Part shown: piece by piece, positions 1-8,698 of the stretch
Numbering within the stretch: the first letter of the stretch is position 1
Layout of the letters: every line of letters begins with the position of its first letter
Source: Paraburkholderia eburnea
Lineage (GTDB): Bacteria > Pseudomonadota > Gammaproteobacteria > Burkholderiales > Burkholderiaceae
Direction: 5' to 3'
DNA: 64,000 nt
Assembly (NCBI RefSeq): GCF_002917095.1
Contig: NZ_PQGA01000014.1
Span: 95,414-159,413, forward strand
Program-made: the position numbers and the translations under genes
Notes under the pieces: model-generated
Told to the model about the DNA's origin: nothing
Seen by the model: only the letters and a program-made list of their open reading frames with translations
The model's database searches: none

Positions 1-64
1 CGCGGACCTTGCCGCGGCCGAGAAGCGGCAGCGAGCGGAGCGTGGATTCGTAGAGGGTAGACAT
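1..64 (-). CDS. purC: Phosphoribosylaminoimidazole-succinocarboxamide synthase, N-terminal fragment
   Basis: Only the first 21 codons are inside the window; the gene runs off the left edge. The visible start reads MSTLYESTLRSLPLLGRGKV, which I recognise as the conserved beginning of Burkholderia-type PurC (SAICAR synthase), which joins CAIR and aspartate using ATP in purine synthesis. The phosphate-binding beta strand LLGRGKVR is visible. No strong Shine-Dalgarno precedes the ATG. It lies downstream of fba on the same strand, as in related genomes. The identification rests on recall of the family start, not on a full domain. Confidence 0.8.
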   Translation of the reverse strand, partial: MSTLYESTLRSLPLLGRGKVR

Positions 65-178
65 CGTCGTGATTCGCTAAAAAGACAGTTCGAGGACTAT
101 CGAAACAGAAGGCGGAACCCCGGCCTTCGATCAAAGCCGAAGGCGGAATTCTGAAGGTATTGCGAGGGTAAACCAAAA

Positions 179-245
179 AGCGGCCCAAAAGCAGCCCAAA
201 AGCACATCGCCGTCCCCCGAAACTGGCGGAAACGGCGACGTTTTT
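179..245. repeat. Short tandem repeat and hairpin between fba and purC
   Basis: Two 11-nt units of the form AGCNGCCCAAA (179-189 and 190-200) are followed by a 7-bp stem (TCGCCGT at 207-213 with ACGGCGA at 232-238) and a run of five T on the plus strand (241-245). The T run is on the wrong side to terminate fba, which is transcribed from the minus strand, so a terminator role is weak. The direct observation is only the repeat and the hairpin. Confidence 0.35.
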
Positions 246-308
246 GTCTCGCCGCGGCGCACGTCCAACTTCCCATGCTCCCGCGGATCAAGCCAGTTTA
301 AACCGAAC

Positions 309-1373
309 TTAGCGCACGATCTGCGCGAGTTCGCCCGACTTGTACTTTTCGGCGATCTTGTCGAGCGAAACCGGCTTGATCTTGCCAGCCTGGCCTTCGC
401 AACCGAACGCGAGGAAGCGGTCCACGCAAACCTTCTTCGCGGCTTCGCGAGCGGGCTTCAGGTAGTCGCGCGGGTCGAACTTCGACGGGTTTTCGTACAT
501 ATAGCGACGGATCGCGCCCGTGATCGCCAAACGCAGGTCGGTGTCGATATTGATCTTGCGCACGCCATGACGAATGCCTTCCTGGATCTCCTCCACCGGC
601 ACGCCGTACGTTTCCTTCATATCGCCGCCGAATTCGCGGATTTCGGCCAGCAGTTCCTGCGGCACCGACGACGAACCGTGCATGACCAGGTGCGTGTTCG
701 GAATGCGCGCGTGGATTTCCTTGATGCGCTGGATCGACAGGATGTCGCCCGTGGGCTTCTTGGAAAACTTGTAGGCGCCGTGCGAAGTGCCGATCGCGAT
801 CGCCAGCGCGTCGCACTGGGTCAGCTTCACGAAATCGGCGGCCTGCTCCGGGTCCGTCAGGAGCTGTTCGCGCGTCATGGTGCCTTCCGCGCCGTGACCG
901 TCTTCCTTGTCGCCCTTCATGGTTTCCAGCGAACCGAGCACGCCCAGTTCCGCTTCGACCGTGACGCCGATCGAGTGCGCCATTTCCACGACCTTGCGCG
1001 ATACGTCGACGTTGTACTCGTACGATGCGACCGTCTTGCCGTCGGCTTCAAGCGAGCCGTCCATCATCACGCTGGTGAAACCGCTGCGGATCGCGGCCAT
1101 GCAGACTGCCGGCGACTGGCCGTGATCCTGGTGCATCACGACCGGAATGTGCGGGTACGACTCGACCGCCGCTTCGATCAGGTGGCGCAGGAACGGCTCG
1201 CCCGCGTACTTACGCGCGCCGGCCGAGGCCTGCATGATCACGGGCGAGCCGACCTGGCTGGCCGCTTCCATGATCGCCTGAACCTGTTCGAGGTTGTTCA
1301 CGTTGAACGCGGGCAGACCGTAGCCGTTTTCGGCCGCGTGGTCGAGCAGTTGACGCATTGAAACGAGAGGCAT
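309..1373 (-). CDS. fbaA: Class II fructose-bisphosphate aldolase (Calvin-cycle subtype)
   Basis: 354 residues, the usual length of the zinc-dependent class II aldolase subtype called CbbA/Fba. It cleaves fructose 1,6-bisphosphate to DHAP and glyceraldehyde 3-phosphate in glycolysis and works in reverse in gluconeogenesis. The metal-binding segment VVMHQDHGQS is at residues 78-87, and later zinc/substrate segments such as LVMHGSSSVP and INIDTDLR are present. The ATG is preceded by AAAGGAGT at good spacing. It follows pyk on the same strand after a 383-base gap that contains phased repeats, so it probably has its own promoter. Confidence 0.97.
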   Translation of the reverse strand: MPLVSMRQLLDHAAENGYGLPAFNVNNLEQVQAIMEAASQVGSPVIMQASAGARKYAGEPFLRHLIEAAVESYPHIPVVMHQDHGQSPAVCMAAIRSGFTSVMMDGSLEADGKTVASYEYNVDVSRKVVEMAHSIGVTVEAELGVLGSLETMKGDKEDGHGAEGTMTREQLLTDPEQAADFVKLTQCDALAIAIGTSHGAYKFSKKPTGDILSIQRIKEIHARIPNTHLVMHGSSSVPQELLAEIREFGGDMKETYGVPVEEIQEGIRHGVRKINIDTDLRLAITGAIRRYMYENPSKFDPRDYLKPAREAAKKVCVDRFLAFGCEGQAGKIKPVSLDKIAEKYKSGELAQIVR

Positions 1374-1669
1374 TGTTGCTACTCCTTTGATTTGAAACGA
1401 ATTGCTTCGTGCCGCCGGCCGTCTTGCGCAGCCGGTCGAGGGCGGCCTGGCAGCCGCCTCCCGCGTGCTCGTCGCGGGCTCAATGGCGTGATTTTATCGC
1501 GAAGCGACTGCAATTCCCGCGCCGAAACGCGTAACTGGCATGAAATTGGCGTATCGGAACGTCAGTTCCGCGAGAAGATGCAAAAAGGATTGACAGCCTG
1601 CGCGTGAATTGACCTGCGCAGATGCCGGAACTGCGGGGATTTGCCTCGATTTCACTGCGATTATGCAGA

Positions 1670-1724
1670 CATCTAGCACCGATCTGGCGCCGATCTGATA
1701 CCAATGTGATACCAGTCGGCGCCC
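1670..1724. promoter_or_regulatory. Five phased 11-bp degenerate repeats upstream of fba
   Basis: The 383-base gap between pyk (stop at 1757) and fba (start at 1373) holds five consecutive 11-mers on the plus strand: CATCTAGCACC, GATCTGGCGCC, GATCTGATACC, AATGTGATACC, AGTCGGCGCCC. Units 3 and 4 share TGATACC exactly. The period is about one helical turn, so the same face of DNA is presented five times, as expected of a protein-binding array. The rest of the gap holds no gene that I can support. The link to fba regulation is inference from position, about 300 bp upstream of the start. Confidence 0.5.
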
Positions 1725-1756
1725 GTGGTGTTTTACTGCGGAGTTACCGCACCCGG

Positions 1757-3193
1757 TTACAGCACATCGCCAACACGCACGATCTTCAGCGTGTTGGTGC
1801 CGCCGGGCTGGCCCATCGGCTCGCCGACGGTCAGCACGACCATATCGCCGCGCGCCGCGTAGCCCTTGCTCACCACCACTTCGATCGCTTGCTGGAGCGC
1901 CGTGTCGCGGTCGCTGCTGGTGTCCAGATGCAGCGGCGTGACATTGCGGTACAGCGACATCGCGCGCTCGCTGGCTTCGCGCGGCGTGAGCGCGAAGATC
2001 GGCACATGGGTCCAGTGACGCGACATCCACAGCGCGGTCGAGCCCGATTCCGTCAGCGCGACGATGGCCTTGGCGCCCAGATGGTAGGCCGTGAACAGCG
2101 CGCCCATGGCGATCGACTGGTCGATGCGCGTGAAGGTGCGGTCGAGGAAGTCCTTATCCAGCTCGGATTGTTCCGACTTTTCGGCTTCCAGGCAGATCGC
2201 GGCCATCGCCTCGATGGTTTGCACCGGATACTTGCCCGCCGCCGATTCGGCCGACAGCATCACGGCGTCGGTGCCGTCGAGCACCGCGTTGGCGACGTCC
2301 GACACTTCGGCGCGCGTGGGCACCGGCGCGTGGATCATCGACTCCATCATCTGCGTGGCCGTGATGACGAGCTTGTTCGACTCGCGCGCCATGCGGATCA
2401 TGCGCTTTTGCAGCGCGGGCACCGCCGCGTTGCCCACTTCGACGGCCAGGTCGCCGCGCGCGACCATGATGCCGTCCGACGAATCGAGAATTTCCTGCAG
2501 CGCCGGGATGGCCTCGGCGCGCTCGATCTTGGCGATCATCTTCGGCTTGATGCCGTAGGGCGCGCCCGCGATGTTGGCGAGCTGGCGCGCCATTTCCATG
2601 TCGGTGGCGTTCTTCGGGAACGACACGGCCACGAAGTCCACGCCGATGGACATGGCCGTGCGGATGTCCTCCATGTCCTTCGCGGTCAGCGCCGGCGCGG
2701 TGAGGCCGCCGCCCTGGCGGTTGATGCCCTTGTTGTTGGACAGTTCGCCGCCGACCTTCACGACCGTGTGAATCTCGCTGCCGATCACGCGCGAGACGTC
2801 GAGCACGATCAGGCCGTCGTTGAGCAGCAGCACGTCGCCGGGCCTGAGGTCGCGCGGCAGGTCCTTGTAGTCGAGGCCGACGCGCTCGTCGTTGCCGAGT
2901 TCGCATTCGGCGTCGAGGATGAAGGGCTGGCCCGGTTCGAGCAGCGTCTTGCCGTTCTCGAACTTGCCGACGCGGATCTTCGGGCCTTGCAGATCGGCCA
3001 TGATCGCGACTTCGCGGCCGGCCTGACGGGCGCACTCCCGCACAATTTCGGCACGCTGACGGTGATCGTCGGCGGTGCCGTGCGAGAAGTTGAGGCGCAC
3101 CACGTCCAATCCTGCGCGGATCATTTTCAGCAGGACGTCCGGCGTGCTGGAAGCCGGACCGATGGTGGCGACAATCTTGGTGGCGCGATGCAT
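1757..3193 (-). CDS. pyk: Pyruvate kinase
   Basis: 478 residues starting MHRATKIVATIGPAS, the standard start of bacterial pyruvate kinase. It converts phosphoenolpyruvate and ADP to pyruvate and ATP in the cytoplasm. Visible signatures include LNFSHG (substrate loop), GIMVARGDLAVEVG (active-site and metal region) and ATQMMESM. The start is fixed by GAGGAG seven bases upstream. The same frame stays open for another 159 codons upstream, to the pgk stop, but that extension is alanine/proline-rich and unlike pyruvate kinases. Gene order pgk-pyk-fba on one strand suggests a glycolytic cluster. Confidence 0.96.
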   Translation of the reverse strand: MHRATKIVATIGPASSTPDVLLKMIRAGLDVVRLNFSHGTADDHRQRAEIVRECARQAGREVAIMADLQGPKIRVGKFENGKTLLEPGQPFILDAECELGNDERVGLDYKDLPRDLRPGDVLLLNDGLIVLDVSRVIGSEIHTVVKVGGELSNNKGINRQGGGLTAPALTAKDMEDIRTAMSIGVDFVAVSFPKNATDMEMARQLANIAGAPYGIKPKMIAKIERAEAIPALQEILDSSDGIMVARGDLAVEVGNAAVPALQKRMIRMARESNKLVITATQMMESMIHAPVPTRAEVSDVANAVLDGTDAVMLSAESAAGKYPVQTIEAMAAICLEAEKSEQSELDKDFLDRTFTRIDQSIAMGALFTAYHLGAKAIVALTESGSTALWMSRHWTHVPIFALTPREASERAMSLYRNVTPLHLDTSSDRDTALQQAIEVVVSKGYAARGDMVVLTVGEPMGQPGGTNTLKIVRVGDVL

Positions 3194-3670
3194 GAGTCTC
3201 CTCGTCTGGATAGGATCGCTGGGAAAACCGTTACTGCGAGAAGTGCTGGCCGGCTGCGCTGCGGAGGCAACGTGGCCGTGACGCGCACCGGTCAAACCCG
3301 GCGTCGCTTTCTTGGACGGCGCCGCGGCGGTCGTGACAACCGGAGCGGCGTTACTTTGATTCGTTTCTGCCGACGAAGCTGCGGCTGCGGGCGTGGCTGT
3401 GCGCCCTTCAGCAATGGCTTGCGGCGTCGCCGTTGTCGCGAGCGATTCAGCGGTCGCGGCGCCAGACGGCGTCAATCCGGTTAGGTCGGCTGCTGGCAGC
3501 GCTTCTGCCACGGCAGCGGGCGTCGCGCCCGCCCGCGCCGTGCCTGAAGCGGCTGGCCGGGGCGCTGCGCGCCCCTTCTGTTGCGCGGCGGCCCCGGCTG
3601 CGGCGCGCTTTTGCGCGCTCGCACGAGGAAGCTTGTTGGTGGCCTTCCCGGCCGGGGCGCGCGGCGCCAC
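3194..3670 (-). other. Open, alanine-rich stretch between pgk and pyk in the pyk frame
   Basis: These 477 bases separate the pgk stop from the pyk start. They can be read without a stop in the pyk frame, beginning at a GTG immediately after the pgk stop codon. The product would be a low-complexity Ala/Pro/Thr/Lys-rich chain with a basic first third (KATNKLPRASAQKRAAAG). No Shine-Dalgarno is visible before the GTG, several other frames are open too, and pyk has its own good ribosome site. I treat it as probable spacer, with an N-terminal extension of pyruvate kinase as the alternative. Confidence 0.35.
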
Positions 3671-4870
3671 TTAACCGGCCGCCCGGGTTTCGAGCACTTC
3701 GACTGCCGGCAGCTTCTTGCCTTCGAGGAACTCGAGGAAAGCGCCGCCGCCGGTCGAGATGTAGCTCACCTTGTCAGCAATGTTGTACTTCGCGATGGCC
3801 GCGAGCGTGTCGCCGCCGCCCGCGATCGAGAACGCGCCCGAATTCGCGATGGCGTCCGCCAGCGTCTTCGTGCCGTTGCCGAACTGGTCGAACTCGAACA
3901 CGCCGACCGGGCCGTTCCACACGACCGTGCCGGCTTGCGCGAGTTGCGCGGCGAGCGCGTTGGCCGTGACCGGGCCGATGTCGAGGATCATGTCGTCGTC
4001 GGCCACATCGGCGACGTTCTTGGTTTCGGCCCTGGCCGTCGGCGAGAATTCCTTGGCCGTGACCACGTCGGTCGGGATCGGCACCGAGGCGCCACGGGCG
4101 CGCGCTGCGTCGATGATCGCCTTGGCGTCGTCGACGAGATCGGCTTCGGCGAGCGATTTGCCGATCTTCAGGCCCGCGGCCAGCATGAACGTGTTGGCGA
4201 TGCCGCCGCCGACGATCAGTTGGTCGACCTTTTCGGCCAGCGACTTGAGGATGGTGAGCTTGGTCGAGACCTTGGAACCGGCGACGATCGCCACCAGCGG
4301 GCGCTTGGGTGCGCCCAGCGCCTTGCCGAGCGCGTCCAGTTCAGCCGCCAGCAGCGGGCCCGCGCAGGCGATGCCCGCGTACTTCGCGATGCCGTAGGTG
4401 GTGGCTTCGGCGCGATGCGCGGTGCCGAATGCGTCGTTGACGTAGATGTCGCAGAGCTGGGCCATCTTCTGCGCCAGCTCGTCGGAATTCTTCTTTTCGC
4501 CCTTGTTGACGCGGCAGTTTTCGAGCAGGACGACGTTGCCCGGCTCGACGTTCACGCCGTTTTCCACCCAGTTCGCGACCAGCGGCACGTCGCGGCCGAG
4601 CAGTTCGGCCAGACGCTTTGCCACCGGCGCGAGCGAGTCTTCGGGTTTGAATTCGCCTTCGGTCGGGCGGCCCAGGTGGGACGTGACCATGACGGCCGCG
4701 CCCGCCTCCAGCGCGGCCTTGATGGCCGGCACGGAAGCGCGCACGCGGGTGTCTTCGGTGATGTTGCCGTGGTCGTCCTGCGGCACGTTCAGGTCGGCGC
4801 GGATGAACACCCGCTTGCCGTTGAGCTTGCCTTCGGAGATCAGATCGGAAAGACGCAGAACCTTGTTCAT
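3671..4870 (-). CDS. pgk: Phosphoglycerate kinase
   Basis: 399 residues, typical for bacterial PGK. It moves the acyl phosphate of 1,3-bisphosphoglycerate to ADP. The N-terminal signature RVFIRADLNVPQD, the basic patch SHLGRPTEG, the hinge LIVGGGIANTF and the nucleotide loop AGGGDTLAAI followed by STGGGAFLEFLEG are all present. The start MNKVLRLSDL fits the family; an in-frame ATG two codons upstream (MPMNK) is equally possible, as neither has a clear Shine-Dalgarno. First gene of the minus-strand pgk-pyk-fba run. Confidence 0.96.
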   Translation of the reverse strand: MNKVLRLSDLISEGKLNGKRVFIRADLNVPQDDHGNITEDTRVRASVPAIKAALEAGAAVMVTSHLGRPTEGEFKPEDSLAPVAKRLAELLGRDVPLVANWVENGVNVEPGNVVLLENCRVNKGEKKNSDELAQKMAQLCDIYVNDAFGTAHRAEATTYGIAKYAGIACAGPLLAAELDALGKALGAPKRPLVAIVAGSKVSTKLTILKSLAEKVDQLIVGGGIANTFMLAAGLKIGKSLAEADLVDDAKAIIDAARARGASVPIPTDVVTAKEFSPTARAETKNVADVADDDMILDIGPVTANALAAQLAQAGTVVWNGPVGVFEFDQFGNGTKTLADAIANSGAFSIAGGGDTLAAIAKYNIADKVSYISTGGGAFLEFLEGKKLPAVEVLETRAAG

Positions 4871-5495
4871 GGGCATGTCATCTTGATGGTGGGAAGGCGG
4901 TGACAAGACGATGCAGGTCCGCGGGCTTTGAGGTCGCAGAAGCGTTTCCTCAGGCAGCCAGGGCGGCGAAGGCGCGACGGGCGCGGCGCGGGATCCACGC
5001 AGCAGCCGTCTCCAGGCGCTGGCGCGGGTCGCTTGCTCGGCGCTCGGCACGAGCCGGCATCGAATTGCGAGATCGGTATTTTAGCCGATAGCCAGGATGA
5101 ACTGAGGCGTGCTTCGGCGAATGTCCCGTATTTGGGAGAACGCTGAGTGCAAAGCTTACGATTGTGCAACGCAGCATGACAATTGACGCTCGGGCGTGGA
5201 TTGGGCGTGGATTGGCCGCGGATGGCAAGAGGCCGGATCGGTCTCGGGCATCCTCCAATCGGCCGCGACTCTGCCCGGAATCTCGCTGCGAGGCCCGCCG
5301 CGCGCGCCCGCGAGCGCGCTAAGGCCACGTAAATGACGTTAGAATGATCCTCTTTGCCGAAGGTCGGCATGGCGGCGCGCGCAGCGTGCCTGGCTACCGG
5401 CTTTTTGCACCGTTTTTTGCTCGCGCTTTATTCGCGTTTTGTTCGCGTTTTGTACGTTTAATCACCGTTTTCACTGCACTCGCCTGGAGAATCGT
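4871..5495. other. Divergent intergenic region between pgk and ilvE
   Basis: No gene is supported in these 625 bases. A weak sigma70-like pair for pgk can be drawn on the minus strand: TTGTCA (5177-5182) and TAAGCT (5153-5158), 18 bp apart; only the -35 is good. Two direct copies of TTCGCGTTTTG, 11 bp apart (5431-5452), lie in a T-rich leader just before ilvE. The region should hold the promoters of both divergent genes. Confidence 0.4.
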
Positions 5496-6416
5496 ATGTC
5501 AATGGCCGACCGCGACGGCAAGATCTGGATGGACGGCAAGCTGGTGGACTGGCGCGACGCCAACATCCACGTGCTGACCCACACGCTGCACTACGGCATG
5601 GGCGTCTTCGAAGGCGTACGCGCCTACAAGACCACCACCGGGACCGCCATCTTCCGCCTCGCCGAGCACACGAAACGTCTGCTCAATTCGGCCAAGATCT
5701 TCCAGATGGACGTGCCGTTCGACGCGAAAACGCTCTCCGACGCCCAGCTCGAAGTCGTGCGCCAGAACAAGCTCGAATCCTGCTACATCCGCCCGATCAT
5801 CTGGGTCGGCTCGGAAAAGCTCGGGGTTTCGGCCAAGGGCAACACGATTCACGTGGCGATCGCCGCGTGGCCGTGGGGCGCCTATCTGGGCGAAGACGGC
5901 CTCGCCAAGGGCATCCGCGTCAAGACCTCGTCGTTCACGCGCCATCACGTGAATGTGTCGATGGTGCGCGCCAAGGCCTCGGGCTGGTACGTGAACTCGA
6001 TCCTCGCCAACCAGGAAGCCACCGCCGACGGCTACGACGAAGCGCTGCTGCTCGACGTGGACGGCTACGTGTCGGAAGGCTCGGGCGAGAACTTCTTCCT
6101 CGTCAACAACGGCAAGATCTACACGCCGGATCTCGCATCGTGCCTCGACGGCATCACGCGCGACACGGTCATCACGCTCGCGCGCGACATGAACATCCCC
6201 GTGATCGAGAAGCGCATCACGCGCGACGAGGTCTACACCTGCGACGAAGCGTTCTTCACCGGCACCGCCGCCGAAGTCACGCCGATCCGCGAACTGGACA
6301 ACCGCACCATCGGCACCGGTTCGCGCGGCCCGATCACGGAGAAGCTGCAATCGGCCTTCTTCGATGTCGTGTCGGGTAAAAACGAGAAATACGCGCACTG
6401 GCTCGCGAAGGTCTGA
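5496..6416 (+). CDS. ilvE: Branched-chain amino acid aminotransferase
   Basis: 306 residues, a class IV PLP aminotransferase. It exchanges amino groups between glutamate and the keto acids of leucine, isoleucine and valine. The PLP-binding lysine is likely K160 in SMVRAKASGWYVNS, and the phosphate/PLP loops EGSGENFF and FFTGTAAEVTPI follow in order. HYGMGVFEGVRAY near residue 32 is the family N-terminal signature. GGAGA sits just before the ATG. The zinc-finger gene 53 bases downstream is likely co-transcribed. Confidence 0.95.
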   Translation: MSMADRDGKIWMDGKLVDWRDANIHVLTHTLHYGMGVFEGVRAYKTTTGTAIFRLAEHTKRLLNSAKIFQMDVPFDAKTLSDAQLEVVRQNKLESCYIRPIIWVGSEKLGVSAKGNTIHVAIAAWPWGAYLGEDGLAKGIRVKTSSFTRHHVNVSMVRAKASGWYVNSILANQEATADGYDEALLLDVDGYVSEGSGENFFLVNNGKIYTPDLASCLDGITRDTVITLARDMNIPVIEKRITRDEVYTCDEAFFTGTAAEVTPIRELDNRTIGTGSRGPITEKLQSAFFDVVSGKNEKYAHWLAKV

Positions 6417-6469
6417 CGACCCGCGCTCCAGGCACACTGCGCCCCACTGCTACACAGAGAATCATCCCC

Positions 6470-6664
6470 ATGAGCGAAATCAAGGAAATGCCGCTGGTCG
6501 AGTTGAAGGCCAAGGATCTGCCGGCGTACTGCCCGAACCCGTCGATGCCGCGCTGGAGCAACCATCCGCGCGTCTTTATCGACGTGACGCACGGCGAAGC
6601 GAAGTGCCCGTACTGCAGCACCCGCTACAAGCTGAAGGAAGGCGAGGTCGTACACGGCCACTGA
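6470..6664 (+). CDS. CHCC-type zinc-finger domain protein
   Basis: A 64-residue protein with CPNPSMPRWSNHPRVFID and a C-terminal CPYCSTRY motif. Two or three cysteines plus a histidine form the zf-CHCC domain, also found in the mitochondrial complex I subunit NDUFS6. It is common in proteobacteria and often lies beside ilvE and LPS heptosyltransferase genes, as here. Its molecular role in bacteria is not established. It sits between ilvE and a rho-independent terminator. Confidence 0.85.
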   Translation: MSEIKEMPLVELKAKDLPAYCPNPSMPRWSNHPRVFIDVTHGEAKCPYCSTRYKLKEGEVVHGH

Positions 6665-6814
6665 GGCGGCTTTGACGCGTTTCTAGTCGTTAGCGGCCGG
6701 CGTTTCGATGCGTCGGCCACGACCAGAATCCGGCCTTCCCGAAGTTACCGCGGGTGTTGCCGCTGCGGGCTGTGCGGCACGCGCCGTGCTGTGCGCCCAG
6801 ACCCCGCTGCTCCC

Positions 6815-6837
6815 GACGCGCTCCGGCGCGTCTTTTT
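6815..6837 (+). terminator. Rho-independent terminator after ilvE and zinc-finger gene
   Basis: A perfect 6-bp GC stem (GACGCG at 6815-6820, CGCGTC at 6827-6832) with a 6-nt loop is followed by five T (6833-6837). It lies about 150 bases after the zinc-finger stop and 90 before waaF, separating the two transcripts. Confidence 0.7.
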
Positions 6838-6928
6838 CCAACCGCGTTTCGCGCGCCGTCGCTGGCCCCATGCCCCTATGGGCCGCCCGTGCCCGAAACC
6901 TATGCCTTTTTCCGGACTTTGAATCCCG

Positions 6929-7954
6929 ATGCGCCGCGCGCTGGTAATTGCACCGAACTGGATCGGTGACGCACTGATGGCGCAGCCGCTTCTTTCGCGG
7001 CTCGTAAAACTGCATCCGCGTATCGAAATCGACGCGATTGCGCCCACCTGGGTCGCGCCCGTCCTTGAGCGCATGCCCGAGATACGCGACGTCTACGCCA
7101 CCGACCTCGCCCACGGCAAGCTGCAGTTTTTGCGCCGCTGGCAACTGGCCGCCGATCTGCGCGCCGAACACTACGACGCCGCCTATGTGCTGCCGAATTC
7201 GCTCAAGTCCGCGCTGATCCCATGGCTCGCGAGCGTTCCGCTGCGCATCGGCTATACGGGCGACAGCCGCTACGGCCTGCTCAACGTGCGCCACGCGAAT
7301 CCGCCCAAGGACGAGCGCCCGCCGATGGTCAGGCACTACGCCGCGCTCGCCTGGGCGCCCGGCGCCAAGGTGCCCGACGATCTGCCGCTGCCGCGTCTCG
7401 AATCGGACCCGAACGAAGCGTCGCGCGTCTCGGCGCGCTTCAATCTGGACACGCGCGTGCCGCTGCTGGTGTTCTGCCCCGGCGCCGAGTACGGCCCGGC
7501 CAAGCGCTGGCCGCCCGAGCATTTCGCGGCGCTCGCGCGCATGGTCGGCCAGTCGTTCCCGTACACGCAGATCATCGCGCTCGGCTCGCCCAAGGACGCG
7601 CCGCTCGCCCAGGCGATCGCCGATCAGGCGCCCAACGTGCGCAATCTGTGCGGCCAGACGGCGCTCGGCGAGGCCTGCGCGCTGATCTCGCGCGCCAGCG
7701 CCGTGGTCACCAACGACTCGGGCCTGATGCACGTGGCAGCCGCGCTGCGCCGCCCGCTGGTGGCGCTTTACGGATCGACGGATCCGCGCCACACGCCGCC
7801 CTTGTCTGAGCTTGCAAAGGTACAATGGCTGCATCTCGACTGTAGCCCTTGCTTTGCGCGCGAGTGTCCGCTCGGGCATCAGAACTGCCTGCGCGAACTC
7901 AGCGCAGAACAGGTTTTCGACGATTTGCGCGGCATGCTGGTCGCCCAGCGCTGA
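6929..7954 (+). CDS. waaF: ADP-heptose--LPS heptosyltransferase II
   Basis: 341 residues, glycosyltransferase family 9. It transfers the second L-glycero-D-manno-heptose to the LPS inner core at the cytoplasmic membrane face. The N-terminal ALVIAPNWIGDALMAQPLL is the acceptor-domain signature, and the C-terminal half carries FCPGAEYGPAKRWPPEHFA and VVTNDSGLMHVAAAL, typical of the ADP-heptose-binding domain. gmhB, which makes the ADP-heptose precursor, lies elsewhere in the window at about 57.3 kb. Confidence 0.94.
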   Translation: MRRALVIAPNWIGDALMAQPLLSRLVKLHPRIEIDAIAPTWVAPVLERMPEIRDVYATDLAHGKLQFLRRWQLAADLRAEHYDAAYVLPNSLKSALIPWLASVPLRIGYTGDSRYGLLNVRHANPPKDERPPMVRHYAALAWAPGAKVPDDLPLPRLESDPNEASRVSARFNLDTRVPLLVFCPGAEYGPAKRWPPEHFAALARMVGQSFPYTQIIALGSPKDAPLAQAIADQAPNVRNLCGQTALGEACALISRASAVVTNDSGLMHVAAALRRPLVALYGSTDPRHTPPLSELAKVQWLHLDCSPCFARECPLGHQNCLRELSAEQVFDDLRGMLVAQR

Positions 7955-8140
7955 AGCACCCCACGTTGCGCGCCGGCCACGCTTTGGCTGCATGAGCAAC
8001 GTGGATGTGCGGCACGCCACCGACGCCGCGCGTGGCTCGCGCGCCCAATCAGGTAATCAGGTATAGCGCGAGGTCTAACGCGGCATCGCAAACCGAAGCC
8101 AACGCCAACCCGCGCGCGAAGCGCATCAGATCAACGAGCC

Positions 8141-8587
8141 ATGCCACGTTTTGCCCACATCTTCGAAGCCGCCGCGGACACCCTCAACGCGTACTATCAG
8201 GCCGTCGCGGAGGTCAATATCGACGCGCTGATGGGACTGTGGATCGACGAGGAGTTCGTGAGCTGCATCAGCGCCGAAGGCGCGCACCTGCACGGCCTGT
8301 CCGATATCCGCGCGGGACTCGCCTCGCAGTTCACGGCGGCGCCGGTGTCGATCGAGCCGCTCGACATTCGCGTGTACGACAGCCTCGGCACCGTGGTTTA
8401 TGCGATCGTCGAAGCCCACCGCCCGGTCGATCCGAACGCGATCCCGGCGATGGTTTTCACGACCTACGTGATGGTTCACGAACGCGGCGAATGGCGCATC
8501 GCGCACATCCACGCGAGCAAGATGCCCGACGATGCGGCCAGCCAGTTCTCGGCGAAGCTGCGCCACGGCCAGGGCGCACTGCACTGA
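8141..8587 (+). CDS. SnoaL-like / NTF2-fold protein
   Basis: 148 residues with the cone-shaped NTF2 fold pattern: N-terminal helices (FEAAADTLNAYYQAV), then strands with an acidic-W motif (MGLWIDEEFVSCIS) and a C-terminal WRIAHIHASKMP, which is the usual end of the SnoaL_3/nuclear transport factor 2 group. Members range from enzymes to ligand binders, so no reaction can be assigned. It stands between waaF and the YheT-like hydrolase, on the same strand with gaps of 100-190 bases. Confidence 0.75.
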   Translation: MPRFAHIFEAAADTLNAYYQAVAEVNIDALMGLWIDEEFVSCISAEGAHLHGLSDIRAGLASQFTAAPVSIEPLDIRVYDSLGTVVYAIVEAHRPVDPNAIPAMVFTTYVMVHERGEWRIAHIHASKMPDDAASQFSAKLRHGQGALH

Positions 8588-8698
8588 TTCAAGGCACGCG
8601 GGCCGCTTCCGGGCAAATCCGCGTGTCGCCGAAAGGCACGAACAAGAAGTTACGCGGCAGTTACGCGGTAGTTACGCGGAAGCAAGAAGGGGACGGCC

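Noticed and set aside
1622..3484. 620-codon open frame antisense to pyk
   Set aside because: It mirrors the GC-rich third positions of pyk; the composition is His/Arg/Asp-rich with no family pattern and no ribosome site.
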